A stretch of DNA of 64,000 bases. Origin: Actinoalloteichus caeruleus DSM 43889 (GTDB taxonomy: Bacteria > Actinomycetota > Actinomycetes > Mycobacteriales > Pseudonocardiaceae). Position 1 is the first letter of the stretch; each line of letters starts with the position of its first letter. Shown here piece by piece: positions 15,993 to 25,427 of the stretch. The position numbers and the translations under genes are program-made. The notes under the pieces are model-generated. The model searched no databases. It was not told the DNA's origin and saw only the letters and a list, made by a program, of their open reading frames with translations. The stretch is taken from positions 5,642,001 through 5,706,000 of the forward strand of contig NZ_AUBJ02000001.1 in NCBI RefSeq assembly GCF_000429185.2, written 5' to 3'.

Positions 15993-17672
15993 TCACCCGG
16001 TGCGCAGCGTGGCCTCGGCCAGCGCGCGCCGTGGGTCCTGGGCGGGCAGCACCTCCACGAGGCGTTCCAGCACGGTCGAGTCGGGCACGGCGCACCGTCG
16101 GTGGAACCGCAGCAGCACCGCCGGGTCGCCGTCCCGCAGCACCCCCGCCCGCACCGAGGCGTGCAGCACCTCCCGCTCCGCCCGCACCAGGGGTGCCTCC
16201 GAGGCGACCAGCAGTTCACCGGTGTAGGCGGCGACGGCGTCGCCGGTCCGGCCGTCGTCGAGCGCGGACCGCACCGCCTCGACGTCCGAGCGGACCGCCG
16301 GGGACAACCGGTAGGGACGGGCGGTGAGCACCTGCGGGGTCAGCCGCCGTCGAAGCCGGTGCAGTTCGGCCCGGACCGTCACCGGGCTGCCGTGCTCGCC
16401 ATGCACGTGCAGCGCCAGTTCGCTGGCGGTCAGGCCGCCCCGGTGCAGGATGAGGGCGAGCAGCAGCTCGCAGTGCCGGACCGAGAGCCGGACCTCCCGG
16501 CCGTCGACCACCGCCGAGGGTGTCGTGCCGAGCAGCCGCAGCAGGGAGACCCCGCGCGGTGGGGAGGCGGACCCGCCAGGGCCGGGGGGACCCGGCGGCA
16601 GCGGGCTGGTGGCCGGCACCGCGGGTTCCTCCTCCGCCCCGCCGCCGACGGCCAGGCTCCGGTCGCGGCCGGCGGGACGGGCCGGCCGTGCGCCCCGGGC
16701 CGGCCTCGCGGAGCGACCGCGCTGGTGGGGGCGCGTGCTCAGCCGGAGCAGGTGGCAGCCGTCGTCCAGCGGTTCCCACGACGCCGCCCCCGGCCCGAGG
16801 CCCGGTACGGTGCCGTCGTCGATCCGCCAGCCACACCGCCGCCCGGCGCCGTCCACCACCGGGACCACCCTGGCCGGTACCCAGCCCGGCAGCCCGTCAC
16901 CCACCACCCGGCCGGTCGGGGTGACCACCGCCCGCAACTCGCCGGGGCGGCGGCGCAACACCGAACCGTGGCGGTGCCGGAGCCAGGAGTCCCGCTCGCG
17001 CATCCGCTCCGCCAGCCGTGCCTGGGCCAGTTCCACGGCGGCCCTGACGAGCGCGGCCGTCGCCGGGTGCGCGGAGGACAGCGGCCCCGTGACATCGACG
17101 CTCCCGACGATCGCGCCGCTGTCCGGGTCGCGGACCGGGCTCGCCGCGCAGGTCCACGGGTGGTAGGTGCGCACCAGGTGTTCGGCGGAGTGGATGCGCA
17201 CCGCGCGCCGGACGGCCAGCGCGGTGCCCATCGCGTTGGTGCCCATCGCGTCCTCGCTCCAGCAGGTGCCCTCCCGCAGTCCGACCCGGTCCGCGCGGTG
17301 GCACAGGTCCCGATGTCCCTCCCGCCAGAGGATGTGGCCCTCCGCGTCGGTGACGATCATCAGGTGCACGGCCTCGTCGGCGATCCCGACCAGCAGCTCC
17401 CGCAGTTCCGGGAGCACCGCGGCCAGCGGGTGGGCGGATCGGCGCGCGGCCAGCTCAGCCCGGTCGAACCCGATCTCGGGAACAGGGGAGTCGGGGCGCA
17501 CCTCGGCGGCCAGCGACCGCTGCCAGGACTCCCAGACCAGCGGGCGTGGCCGGCGTGCGAGGTCCCCGCCCAACACGGCCTCATGGGTGGCGCGCAGCTG
17601 GTGCTCGGACCGTTCCTCGGCGGGGGCGGCGACCGGCCGCCACGGCGCGGACCGTGGGAACTCCGCTGCCAT
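15993..17672 (-). CDS. GAF-domain transcriptional regulator with SARP/BTAD-like C-terminus
   Basis: A 559-residue regulator of the AcoR-like group. The N-terminal part (EERSEHQLRATHEAVLGG, then PLVWESWQRSLAAEV) and the GAF domain (MIVTDAEGHILWREGH, GTCWSEDAMGTNAMGTAL, HPWTCAASPVRDP) are those of acetoin/aldehyde-responsive regulators. Instead of an AAA/sigma-54 module, a disordered Pro/Gly/Arg-rich linker leads to a C-terminal domain with VDGREVRLSVRHCELLLAL and ELHRLRRRL, which resembles an OmpR/SARP winged helix and a short helical tail. The ATG at 17672 has GGAGG 5-9 nt upstream; codons further upstream lack support. It is divergent from the aldehyde dehydrogenase-DUF779 operon and probably controls it in response to an aldehyde or alcohol. 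Confidence 0.87.
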   Translation of the reverse strand: MAAEFPRSAPWRPVAAPAEERSEHQLRATHEAVLGGDLARRPRPLVWESWQRSLAAEVRPDSPVPEIGFDRAELAARRSAHPLAAVLPELRELLVGIADEAVHLMIVTDAEGHILWREGHRDLCHRADRVGLREGTCWSEDAMGTNAMGTALAVRRAVRIHSAEHLVRTYHPWTCAASPVRDPDSGAIVGSVDVTGPLSSAHPATAALVRAAVELAQARLAERMRERDSWLRHRHGSVLRRRPGELRAVVTPTGRVVGDGLPGWVPARVVPVVDGAGRRCGWRIDDGTVPGLGPGAASWEPLDDGCHLLRLSTRPHQRGRSARPARGARPARPAGRDRSLAVGGGAEEEPAVPATSPLPPGPPGPGGSASPPRGVSLLRLLGTTPSAVVDGREVRLSVRHCELLLALILHRGGLTASELALHVHGEHGSPVTVRAELHRLRRRLTPQVLTARPYRLSPAVRSDVEAVRSALDDGRTGDAVAAYTGELLVASEAPLVRAEREVLHASVRAGVLRDGDPAVLLRFHRRCAVPDSTVLERLVEVLPAQDPRRALAEATLRTG

Positions 17673-18144
17673 CTGACCTCCGGGGGCGACGTGCTCGGGG
17701 GAGGAGACGCGCGACCCGCACCGCGCCAACCCCGGCGCGCCCGCACCGGAATCCTCGGTCCCCTGGGCCGCGCACCACAATCGGCTTCACCTGTTCGGGG
17801 GATGTGGTCGGCGCGCGGGGCGCGGGCCCCAGCTCACCGCGAGCCCACCGCGCGCCACCCCTGCACCGCGCGGGCCCGGCCCGTCGAGCGCGCTGACCAG
17901 GCAGGACGGCGCACCCACGCCCGGCCTGGACGAACCCGGCCGTCCACCTCGGCGAACCGACCAGCCCCTGTCGCCGGGGCCCGCCGCCGAGCCGGCGCAA
18001 CGTCGACGCAACCCCGCCCGACCTACGGTGCACGCCCGAACCCGGCCGGCGCCCACCGCCGCACCACGGGCGCTCCCCGAGGTGCCTCGCCCGGCGGCGC
18101 GCCCCGGGAGTCGTGGGACACCACCGCACCAACGGAGGTAGGTC
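17673..18144. promoter_or_regulatory. Divergent control region for the GAF regulator and aldehyde dehydrogenase operon
   Basis: A 472-bp space between two divergent genes. A CACAAT hexamer at 17776-17781 could be a -10 for the plus strand, implying a ~350-nt leader. No obvious palindrome for the regulator was identified by eye. Confidence 0.4.
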
Positions 18145-19668
18145 ATGACCCAGTACGCGGCACCGGGAAGCCCCGGCGCCATCGTCGAGTACCGCTCCCG
18201 TTACGACCACTTCATCGGGGGCGAGTACGTCCCGCCCGCCGGCGGCGAGTACTTCGAAAACCCCACGCCGGTCACCGGCCAGGTGTTCACCGAGATCGCC
18301 AGGGGCACCGCGGCCGACGTCGAACGTGCCCTCGACGCCGCGTGGGCCGCCGCGCCCGCCTGGGGGAGGACCTCCGTGGCGGAACGCTCCGGGGTCCTGC
18401 TGGCGATCGCCGACCGGATCGAGCGGAACCTGGAACGGCTGGCCGTCGCCGAGAGCTGGGAGAACGGCAAACCCGTCCGGGAGACCCTCGCCGCGGACCT
18501 CCCGTTGGCCGTCGACCACTTCCGCTACTTCGCCGGCGCGCTGCGCGCCCAGGAGGGCGGTATCTCCCAGCTCGACGAGGACACCGTCGCCTACCACTTC
18601 CACGAACCGCTCGGCGTCGTCGGTCAGATCATCCCGTGGAACTTCCCCCTGTTGATGGCCACCTGGAAGGTGGCGCCCGCGCTGGCGGCGGGCAACGCGG
18701 TGGTGCTCAAACCCGCCGAGCAGACCCCGGCCTCGATCCACCTGCTCGTGGAACTCATCGCGGACCTGGTGCCACCCGGGGTGCTCAACGTGGTCAACGG
18801 GTTCGGGGTGGAGGCGGGCAAGCCGTTGGCCTCCAACAGCCGCATCCGCAAGATCGCCTTCACCGGGGAGACCACCACCGGCCGGCTCATCCTCCAGTAC
18901 GCGAGCGAGAACATCATCCCCGCCACCGTGGAACTGGGAGGGAAGAGCCCGAACATCTTCTTCGCCGACGTCGCGGCGGCCAGGGACTCCTACTACGACA
19001 AGGCGTTGGAGGGCTTCACCATGTTCGCCCTCAACCAGGGCGAGGTGTGCACGTGCCCGTCACGTGCCCTGGTCCAGGAGGACATCTACGAGGAGTTCGT
19101 GGCCGACGGGCTGGCCAGGGCCCGGGGTCTGCGGCAGGGGCACCCGCTGGACACCACGACCCAGGTCGGGGCCCAGGCCAGCAACGACCAGCTGGAGAAG
19201 ATCCTCTCCTACGTCGACATCGGCCGGCAGGAGGGCGCGGAGGTCCTCCTGGGCGGCGACCGCGTCGACCTCGGCGGCGAACTCTCCGGCGGCTACTACG
19301 TCCAGCCCACGGTGTTCGCCGGGCACAACCGGCAGCGCATCTTCCAGGAGGAGATCTTCGGTCCCGTCCTGTCGGTCACCCGGTTCGCCGACTACCAGGA
19401 GGCGATCTCGGTGGCCAACGACACCCTCTACGGGCTGGGAGCGGGTGTCTGGGCGCGCAACGGGACCACCGCCTACCGGGCGGGTCGGGACATCCAGGCC
19501 GGCCGGGTGTGGGTCAACAACTACCACGCCTACCCCGCCCACGCCGCGTTCGGCGGTTACAAGCAGTCCGGGATCGGACGCGAGACCCACAAGGTCCAGC
19601 TGGAGCACTACCAGCAGACCAAGAACCTGCTGGTCAGCTACGGTGAACATCCGCAGGGGCTGTTCTGA
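18145..19668 (+). CDS. NAD-dependent aldehyde dehydrogenase (ExaC/AcoD-like)
   Basis: A 507-residue enzyme oxidising aliphatic aldehydes such as acetaldehyde to acids with NAD(P). The fold is complete: cofactor-binding [19 protein letters not shown], the glycine loop [12 protein letters not shown], catalytic Glu263 in [13 protein letters not shown], catalytic Cys302 in [14 protein letters not shown], and [10 protein letters not shown]. The length and the sequence TCPSR near the catalytic Cys match the acetaldehyde dehydrogenase II/ExaC branch, which in many bacteria precedes a DUF779 gene, as here. A GGAGG site lies about 8 nt before the ATG. It is the first gene of a two-gene operon opposite a GAF-domain regulator. 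Confidence 0.96.
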   Translation: MTQYAAPGSPGAIVEYRSRYDHFIGGEYVPPAGGEYFENPTPVTGQVFTEIARGTAADVERALDAAWAAAPAWGRTSVAERSGVLLAIADRIERNLERLAVAESWENGKPVRETLAADLPLAVDHFRYFAGALRAQEGGISQLDEDTVAYHFHEPLGVVGQIIPWNFPLLMATWKVAPALAAGNAVVLKPAEQTPASIHLLVELIADLVPPGVLNVVNGFGVEAGKPLASNSRIRKIAFTGETTTGRLILQYASENIIPATVELGGKSPNIFFADVAAARDSYYDKALEGFTMFALNQGEVCTCPSRALVQEDIYEEFVADGLARARGLRQGHPLDTTTQVGAQASNDQLEKILSYVDIGRQEGAEVLLGGDRVDLGGELSGGYYVQPTVFAGHNRQRIFQEEIFGPVLSVTRFADYQEAISVANDTLYGLGAGVWARNGTTAYRAGRDIQAGRVWVNNYHAYPAHAAFGGYKQSGIGRETHKVQLEHYQQTKNLLVSYGEHPQGLF

Positions 19669-20159
19669 TGGTGGAGCCGGACCCCGCTTGCGAGCGGGAC
19701 GCCGCCCCGGAGCGGGACGGCGTTCCCGGGGCGGACCGGGCCCCGGCGTCGCGGGTGGCGGCCACGCCCGCCGCCGCCGACCTGCTCGCCCGGCTCCGCA
19801 CCCGGCACGGGCCGCTGATGTTCCACCAGTCCGGCGGCTGCTGCGACGGGAGCTCGCCCATGTGCTACCCCGACGGCGAGTTCCGGGTGGGCGCCTCCGA
19901 CCGCCACCTCGGTGACCTCGACATCCCCGGAGTGGCCGAACCGGTACCGGTGTGGATGTCCGGCGCCCAGTTCGAGTACTGGCGGCACACCCACCTCACC
20001 ATCGACGTCGTCGCCGGGCGGGGCAGCGGGTTCTCCCTGGAAGCCCCCGACGGAGTGCGCTTCCTGCTCCGGTCCCGGCTGCTGAGCGACGCCGAGCTCC
20101 ACGAACTGGAACTCCGGGAACGGGAGGAGGGGGAGGGGCCGACACCACCCCACCCGTGA
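19668..20159 (+). CDS. DUF779 protein
   Basis: A 163-residue protein of the DUF779 family, with the diagnostic stretch MFHQSGGCCDGSSPMCYP (three cysteines that could bind metal), then FRVGASDRHLGDLD, VPVWMSGAQFEYWRHTHL and DVVAGRGSGFSLE. Its ATG overlaps the aldehyde dehydrogenase stop codon by one base, so it is translationally coupled. DUF779 genes nearly always accompany this type of aldehyde dehydrogenase; they are thought to assist the enzyme or handle its metabolite, but the function is unproven. The first ~35 residues are non-conserved. A strong terminator follows. Confidence 0.93.
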   Translation: MVEPDPACERDAAPERDGVPGADRAPASRVAATPAAADLLARLRTRHGPLMFHQSGGCCDGSSPMCYPDGEFRVGASDRHLGDLDIPGVAEPVPVWMSGAQFEYWRHTHLTIDVVAGRGSGFSLEAPDGVRFLLRSRLLSDAELHELELREREEGEGPTPPHP

Positions 20160-20176
20160 CGCGCCTCGTCAGGAGC

Positions 20177-20209
20177 GGGTAGCCGCGCCCACCCCGGGCG
20201 CGGCTACCC
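20177..20209 (+). terminator. Intrinsic terminator after the aldehyde dehydrogenase operon
   Basis: A perfect 14-bp stem (GGGTAGCCGCGCCC and complement) with a 5-nt loop begins 17 nt after the DUF779 stop. It separates this operon from ffh downstream. Confidence 0.85.
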
Positions 20210-20264
20210 TCGCACGTGCAAGGCCACACCGTTGGCCCCCGACGAGTCCTGGAGACGCCACCCC

Positions 20265-21854
20265 GTGTTCGACACACTCTCCGATCGGCTCACCTCGGTC
20301 CTGAAGAACCTTCGAGGCAAGGGCCGGTTGTCCGACGCCGACATCGACGCCACCTGCCGCGAGATCAGGATCGCGCTGCTCGAGGCGGACGTCGCGCTCC
20401 CGGTCGTCCGGACCTTCATCGCCAAGGTGAAGGAGCGCGCGAAGGGCGCGGAGGTCTCCCAGGCGCTCAACCCCGCCCAGCAGGTCATCAAGATCGTCAA
20501 CGAGGAACTCGTCGGCATCCTGGGCGGTGAGACGCGCCGGATCCACCTCGCGAAGAACCCGCCCACCGTCATCCTGCTCGCCGGCCTCCAGGGTGCGGGC
20601 AAGACGACGCTGGCCGGCAAGCTCGCCAAGTGGCTCCGAGGCCAGGGGCACACCCCACTGCTGGTGGCCTGCGACCTCCAACGCCCCAACGCCGTCACCC
20701 AGCTCCAGGTCGTCGGGGAACGGGCCGGCGTCACCGTGTTCGCCCCCGAGCCGGGCAACGGGGTCGGCGATCCCGTCGAGGTCGCCAGGCGGAGCATCAC
20801 CGAGGCCCAGCGGGCCCAACACGACGTCGTCCTCGTGGACACCGCCGGGCGCCTCGGCGTGGACGAGGAGCTGATGCGGCAGGCCGCCGACATCCGGGAC
20901 GCGGTGAAACCCGACGAGATCCTCTTCGTCCTCGACGCCATGATCGGCCAGGACGCGGTCACCACCGCCCAGGCGTTCCGCGACGGCGTCGGTTTCACCG
21001 GTGTGGTCCTCACCAAGCTCGACGGCGACGCCCGGGGTGGCGCGGCCCTGTCCGTCCGGGAGGTGACCGGGCAGCCGATCCTCTTCGCCTCCAACGGCGA
21101 GAAGCTGGAGGACTTCGACGTCTTCCACCCGGACCGGATGGCCAGCCGCATCCTGGGCATGGGCGACATGCTCAGCCTGATCGAGCAGGCCGAGCAGGCC
21201 TTCGACGCCGAGCAGGCCGAACAGGCCGCGCACAAGATCGGCGCCGGGGACCTCACCCTGGAGGACTTCCTCGAGCAGATGCTGGCCGTCCGCAAGATGG
21301 GCCCGCTGGCGAACCTGCTCGGCATGCTGCCCGGCGCCGGGCAGATGAAGGACCAGCTCGCGCAGTTCGACGAGAAGCAGCTGGACCGCGTCCAGGCGAT
21401 CATCCGGGGCATGACGCCGGACGAGCGGGCCGACCCCAAGATCATCAACGGCTCGCGGCGCGCCAGGATCGCCAAGGGGTCCGGAGTCGCGGTCAGCGAC
21501 GTCAACGACCTCGTCACCCGCTTCTTCGACGCCCGCAAGATGATGCAGCAGATGGCCGGTCGCTTCGGGATGCCCGGTGCCGGCGGGGGCAACCGCAAGG
21601 GCAAGAAGGGGAAGAAGGGCAAGAAGGGCAAGGGCCGCGGCCCCACCCCGCCCCGGATGCCCGCCGGGATGCCCGGATTCCCCGGCCTCCCGCCCGGAGG
21701 AATGCCCGGCGGTATGCCCGGCGGTCCCGGAGCCTTCGGCGGTGGCGGTCAGGTGCCGCCCGGCCTCGCCGGCATGGACCAGCTGCCCGCCGACTTCGAC
21801 CCCAACCGCCTGACCTTCGGCGGAACCAAGAGCGGCAAGAAAAAGAAGAAGTGA
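20265..21854 (+). CDS. ffh: Signal recognition particle protein Ffh (SRP54)
   Basis: The 529-residue SRP GTPase that binds 4.5S RNA and signal sequences and delivers ribosomes to FtsY. The N domain (LSDRLTSVLKNLRGKGRLS), the G domain with Walker A LAGLQGAGKTTLAGKLA, DTAGRL, TKLDGDARGGAALS, and the M domain (LEDFLEQMLAVRKMGPL, INGSRRARIAKGSGVAVSDV, FFDARKMMQQMAGRFG) are all present. The tail after about residue 440 is unusual: a Lys/Gly tract (GKKGKKGKKGKG), then repeated GMPGG units, ending in KKKKK. The GTG at 20265 is chosen because it encodes the conserved FDTLSDRL start. A DUF amidohydrolase gene follows after 4 bp. Confidence 0.97.
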   Translation: MFDTLSDRLTSVLKNLRGKGRLSDADIDATCREIRIALLEADVALPVVRTFIAKVKERAKGAEVSQALNPAQQVIKIVNEELVGILGGETRRIHLAKNPPTVILLAGLQGAGKTTLAGKLAKWLRGQGHTPLLVACDLQRPNAVTQLQVVGERAGVTVFAPEPGNGVGDPVEVARRSITEAQRAQHDVVLVDTAGRLGVDEELMRQAADIRDAVKPDEILFVLDAMIGQDAVTTAQAFRDGVGFTGVVLTKLDGDARGGAALSVREVTGQPILFASNGEKLEDFDVFHPDRMASRILGMGDMLSLIEQAEQAFDAEQAEQAAHKIGAGDLTLEDFLEQMLAVRKMGPLANLLGMLPGAGQMKDQLAQFDEKQLDRVQAIIRGMTPDERADPKIINGSRRARIAKGSGVAVSDVNDLVTRFFDARKMMQQMAGRFGMPGAGGGNRKGKKGKKGKKGKGRGPTPPRMPAGMPGFPGLPPGGMPGGMPGGPGAFGGGGQVPPGLAGMDQLPADFDPNRLTFGGTKSGKKKKK

Positions 21855-21858
21855 TCCA

Positions 21859-22950
21859 GTGGGGACCGCGCTGCACCTGAGCGGAGTGGTGCTGCCCGAG
21901 GGCGAGCACCGCGACCTGTGGATCGTCGACGGCCGGGTGAGCACCGCACCCGTGCCCGGCGCCGAGACCATCGCCAGCGGGGCCTACGTGGTCCCCGGCC
22001 TGGTCGACGCCCACTGCCACGTCGGGATCGGCCTCGGGGCCCGTCCGGCCGACCCCGACGAGGCCGTCGACCAGGCGCGCGCCGACCGTGACGCCGGCGT
22101 CCTGCTGATCCGCGACTGCGGGGTGCCGATCGACACCGGTCACCTGCGCGGGCGGGAGGACCTCCCCCGCATCCTCCGCGCCGGCCGGCACATCGGCCGG
22201 CCCAAGCGGTACCTGCCGGGGCTGGGAGTCGACCTCGACGACCCGTCCCTGCTGCCGAAGGCCGTCGCCGAACAGGTCGAGGCCGGCGACGGCTGGGTGA
22301 AGCTGGTCGGGGACTGGATCGACCGTTCGGCCGGCGGGGCCGCCGCCGACCTGGCGCCCCTGTGGCCCGACGACGTCCTCACCGAGGCGATCGCCGTGGC
22401 CCACGACGCGGGCGCCCGGGTCACCGCCCACGTGTTCGGGGAGGACGCCCTGCCCGGGCTGCTCAACGCGGGGATCGACTGCGTCGAGCACGGCACCGGC
22501 CTGACCGACGACACGATCGACCTGATGGCCCGCCGCGGGGTCGCCCTCGTGCCCACCCTGATCAACATCGAGAACTTCCCCTCCATCGCCGACACGGCGG
22601 TGCGCTACCCGCGGTACGCGGCGCACATGCGCGACCTCCACGCCCGGGTGGACGCCACCATCGGCGCGGCCGTCGAGGCCGGGGTCCCGGTCTACGCGGG
22701 TACCGACGCCGGCGGCGGCATCGTCCACGGCCGGATCGTCGACGAGATCGAGTCGCTGCACCGGGTGGGCATGAGCCGGGAGCGGGCGCTGTCCGCCGCG
22801 TGCTGGCGGGCCCGCGAGTGGCTGGGCCACCCCAACCTGGAGGACGGGGCTCCGGCGGACCTCGTCGTGTACCGGAACGACCCTCGCCGCGATCTGACGG
22901 CGCTGCGCGACCCGGCCCGCATAGTGTTGCGGGGGCGCGTCGTGCGGTGA
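21859..22950 (+). CDS. Amidohydrolase-family metal-dependent hydrolase
   Basis: A 363-residue amidohydrolase (imidazolonepropionase/prolidase-like branch). The metal-binding HxH lies in VVPGLVDAHCHVGIG (~residues 53-55). Further ligand candidates are a Lys in GDGWVKLVGDW, His in ARVTAHVFGEDA, His in DCVEHGTGL and the catalytic Asp in VYAGTDAGGG. A composite beta domain is formed by both ends (DLWIVDGRVS and ADLVVYRNDPRRDL). It hydrolyses a cyclic amide or related bond; the substrate is unknown. The GTG at 21859 lies only 4 bp after ffh, a neighbourhood conserved in many actinobacteria, so it is co-transcribed with ffh. Confidence 0.92.
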   Translation: MGTALHLSGVVLPEGEHRDLWIVDGRVSTAPVPGAETIASGAYVVPGLVDAHCHVGIGLGARPADPDEAVDQARADRDAGVLLIRDCGVPIDTGHLRGREDLPRILRAGRHIGRPKRYLPGLGVDLDDPSLLPKAVAEQVEAGDGWVKLVGDWIDRSAGGAAADLAPLWPDDVLTEAIAVAHDAGARVTAHVFGEDALPGLLNAGIDCVEHGTGLTDDTIDLMARRGVALVPTLINIENFPSIADTAVRYPRYAAHMRDLHARVDATIGAAVEAGVPVYAGTDAGGGIVHGRIVDEIESLHRVGMSRERALSAACWRAREWLGHPNLEDGAPADLVVYRNDPRRDLTALRDPARIVLRGRVVR

Positions 22951-23034
22951 GCCGCCGAACCGGCTGCCCGCCACGTCGCCCGCACCAGGAGCACGCCCGC
23001 GTCGGGGCGCCGTCGAGACGTCGAAGGGAAACAC

Positions 23035-24137
23035 GTGGAAGAGCGGGAGCCGGGGTCGGCCACACCGGACGAGCCAGCGCACCGGCCTCCGGACCGGTCC
23101 GGGGACGCGGAGCGGACGCCGCCGACCGGCCTGCCCCAGCCCGGCACCGGTGCCCCCGGCAGCCGGCCGCCCGCGCCCCCGCACTCCGCCGGGGCCTCTC
23201 CCAGCGCTCCCGTCCCACCCGGGCCGGGGACCCACCCGGGCCAGCCGGCCGGGTCCCCGCCCGCACCGAACCCGTGGCAGGGCCCACCGGCCGCCCCGCC
23301 GGGTCCCCCGGGCCCGGCGCGTCCCCCACCGGGGGGTTCCTGAACCAGTACCAGCCGATGGGGTCGGTGCAGGACGGCCGCGATCCCGGCCTGCACGACC
23401 GCTACTGGGAGGCGCAGCTGGAGGCGGGCGCCCGGAACAGCCTCCACTGGGGATTCCTGGCGTTCTTCGTCGGCTGGGCCGCCTACTACCTGGTGGCCGG
23501 GTTGATCGGGGCCATCCTCGCCGGGCAGTTCCAGGAGTTCGACCCGCTGGCCCCGCCACCGATGGGGCCGCTGCTGCTCGTCTCGCTCATCCCCAACCTC
23601 TTCCTCGGGCTCGGCCCGGCCGTGCTGTCCTGGTGGAAGGGCCAGGGGCTGCGTCGCGACTTCGGCATCGTGCCCAAACGCCGCGACTGGAAGGTCGGGC
23701 TGCTCTCCGGGGGCATCGGCCTGGTCGCCGCCTTCGTGATGGCGATCCTGCTGATGTCGGGATCGCTGGACGAGAACGGCGAGTCCTCCGGGATCAACAG
23801 CCTCGGCCAGCTCGCCCAGGGGCAGGCGATCTGGATCCTGCTGTTCTCGCTGTTCGTCTTCATCGGCGCGCCGCTCACGGAGGAACTGCTCGTGCGCGGC
23901 GCGTTGTGGGGCGCCTTGGAGCAGTACCGGGTACCCCGGTACGCCATCCTGCTGCTCACGACCTTCGTGTTCGCGTTGATCCACGAGGAACCGGAGCGCA
24001 CCCCGGTGCTGCTCGTCGGTGGGCTGGCCATCGGCATCGCGCGGATGATCACCGGCCGGGTCGCGGCCGCGATCATCGCGCACGCCACCTACAACCTGCT
24101 GCCGGCCGTCGTCTTCTACGCGCAGTTCAGCGGCTGA
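23035..24137 (+). pseudogene. CPBP-family intramembrane metalloprotease, apparently frameshifted (copy 1)
   Basis: A membrane protease of the CPBP (Abi/CAAX) family. The open frame from ATG 23358 (or just upstream) encodes ~260 residues with about 6-8 TM helices and the motifs LTEELLVRGALWGAL (EExxxR), FALIHEEP and AAIIAHATYNLLPA. Immediately upstream a separate frame from GTG 23035 encodes a Pro-rich, probably disordered N-terminus and stops at 23343. Adding one G to the run of six Gs around 23332-23338 fuses the two as PARPPPGGFLNQYQPM, which looks like the intact gene. So either the genome has a one-base deletion (or sequencing error), or a shorter protein starts at 23358. Such proteases act on membrane proteins or confer bacteriocin immunity; the role here is unknown. 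Confidence 0.7.
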
Positions 24138-24274
24138 GGACCCGCCGGCACTACCCAGCGTGGCTGGCGTGATCACACCACGAGACCACGGCCCCGCCCT
24201 GTTCGGCGTGCCGCGATCACGACGAGTGCGGCTAATCTCGGTGGGACGGGGAAGCGGAGTGGGGAGATCACAAC

Positions 24275-25181
24275 GTGAACCAGGTCGACGGTGGCGAGGA
24301 ACCTCGCCGCGCAACGCCCGGCCCGCCCGGGCACGGGACGGCTGAGCCCGACGAGACCGTGACCGACATCCCCGGCGAGGAACGGGCGACCAGGACCGCC
24401 GGCCCGGGGCCGAGGCCCGGCGGGACGGGGACCGCCCACCGCCGAACCCCGGCCCGACCCCGGCGCCGACGGGGCGCCGGTCCGCACCCACCGCTGGGGA
24501 CTGGGTGTGTTCTTCCTCGCCCAACTGGTGTTCCTGCTCTCCTCGGTCTTCCTGGTCGCCCCGTTGGGACCGATGGACCCGGACTCCTCCCTCCGGGAGA
24601 CGGTGCTCATCGTGGGGCTGGTCCTGCCCACCCTGCTCGCGGCCGGGGTGGTGCTGGCCGCGACCCGTCTGCGGGGCAACGGCCCCCGGCGCGACCTCGG
24701 GCTCGAGTGGTCGTGGGCGGACGTCCGCACCGGCCTCAAGTACGGGGCGTTGTGCATGGGGCTGGCCTACGTGGGGGCGATGTTCTGGTCCCAGTGGGTG
24801 GGGGAGGAGAACGCGAACTCCGCGGTGGGATCGCTGGTCGAGGGGCTCCAGCTGTCCCCCGGCCTGGCGGTCCTGCTGTTCCTCCACGTCTTCCTCATCG
24901 CACCGACCTGCGAGGAACTGATCTTCCGAGGCGCGCTGTGGGGAGCCATGGAGCGGCTCAGGTGGAGCAGGTGGACCGTGTTCGTCTCCAGCACGGCGAT
25001 CTTCGCGGTGGCCCACCTCGAGCCGGAGCGCACCCCGCTGCTGCTGCTCATCGGCATCCCGATCGCGCTCGCCCGCCTGTACACGGGACGACTGCTGGCC
25101 AGCATCGTCGCCCACCAGATGAACAACCTGCTCGGCGCGGTGGGGCTGCTGCTGATGGCCCTCGGGGTGATCCCCCCGTGA
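24275..25181 (+). pseudogene. CPBP-family intramembrane metalloprotease, apparently frameshifted (copy 2)
   Basis: A second CPBP protease, with CEELIFRGALWGAMERL (EExxxR), FAVAHLEPERTP and SIVAHQMNNLLGAV, in ~6 TM helices. The only in-frame start before the membrane domain is GTG 24507, inside the first helix, which is implausible. A GTG at 24275 opens a charged N-terminal region in another frame; removing one G from the run of four near 24427-24430 joins it smoothly as GTGPPTAEPRPDPGADGAPV before RTHRWGLGVFFLAQL. The gene therefore appears interrupted by a one-base insertion, or the sequence has an error. It is a paralogue of the preceding gene, 140 bp away. Confidence 0.68.
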
Positions 25182-25284
25182 CGCACCGCGCGGACGTGGC
25201 TCCCCCGGGGCGGTCGGCGGCGCTCCGGCACGACCCCGTCCCGGTGGCTTCCGAGGTCAGTTCGGCTCGCGGGGGACCATCTGG

Positions 25285-25290
25285 CAGAAT
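25285..25290 (+). promoter_or_regulatory. Extended -10 TGG-CAGAAT for the rpsP operon
   Basis: TGGCAGAAT at 25282-25290 resembles an extended -10, with TTCGGC 18 nt upstream as a weak -35. It would give a leader of about 130 nt before rpsP. The same TGGCA start recurs before rplS and the GNAT gene. Confidence 0.4.
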
Positions 25291-25427
25291 GGCTCGCTGT
25301 CCGTCGCTGTCGGGCCCTCTCACCGTGCAGCGGCTACCCATGACGTCCGAGCGCTCGGACCCGTCGCCCCACTCGGGCCACGGGCGCTCATCCATGAGCA
25401 GACGAGAGCTTGAGGAGCAACTCACCC

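Noticed and set aside
11788-17672. Natural-product or polysaccharide-utilisation gene cluster
   Set aside because: No polyketide, peptide synthetase, lyase, glycoside hydrolase or sugar transporter genes; the genes are unrelated singles.
16101-19646. Very long plus-strand open frame (1181 codons) across the GAF regulator and aldehyde dehydrogenase genes
   Set aside because: Arg/Gly/Pro-rich, no motif, antisense to one real gene and out of frame with another; a GC-bias shadow.
22692-25115. 807-codon minus-strand frame opposite the CPBP genes
   Set aside because: His/Gln/Gly/Arg-rich composition typical of antisense shadows; the plus strand carries recognisable CPBP motifs.
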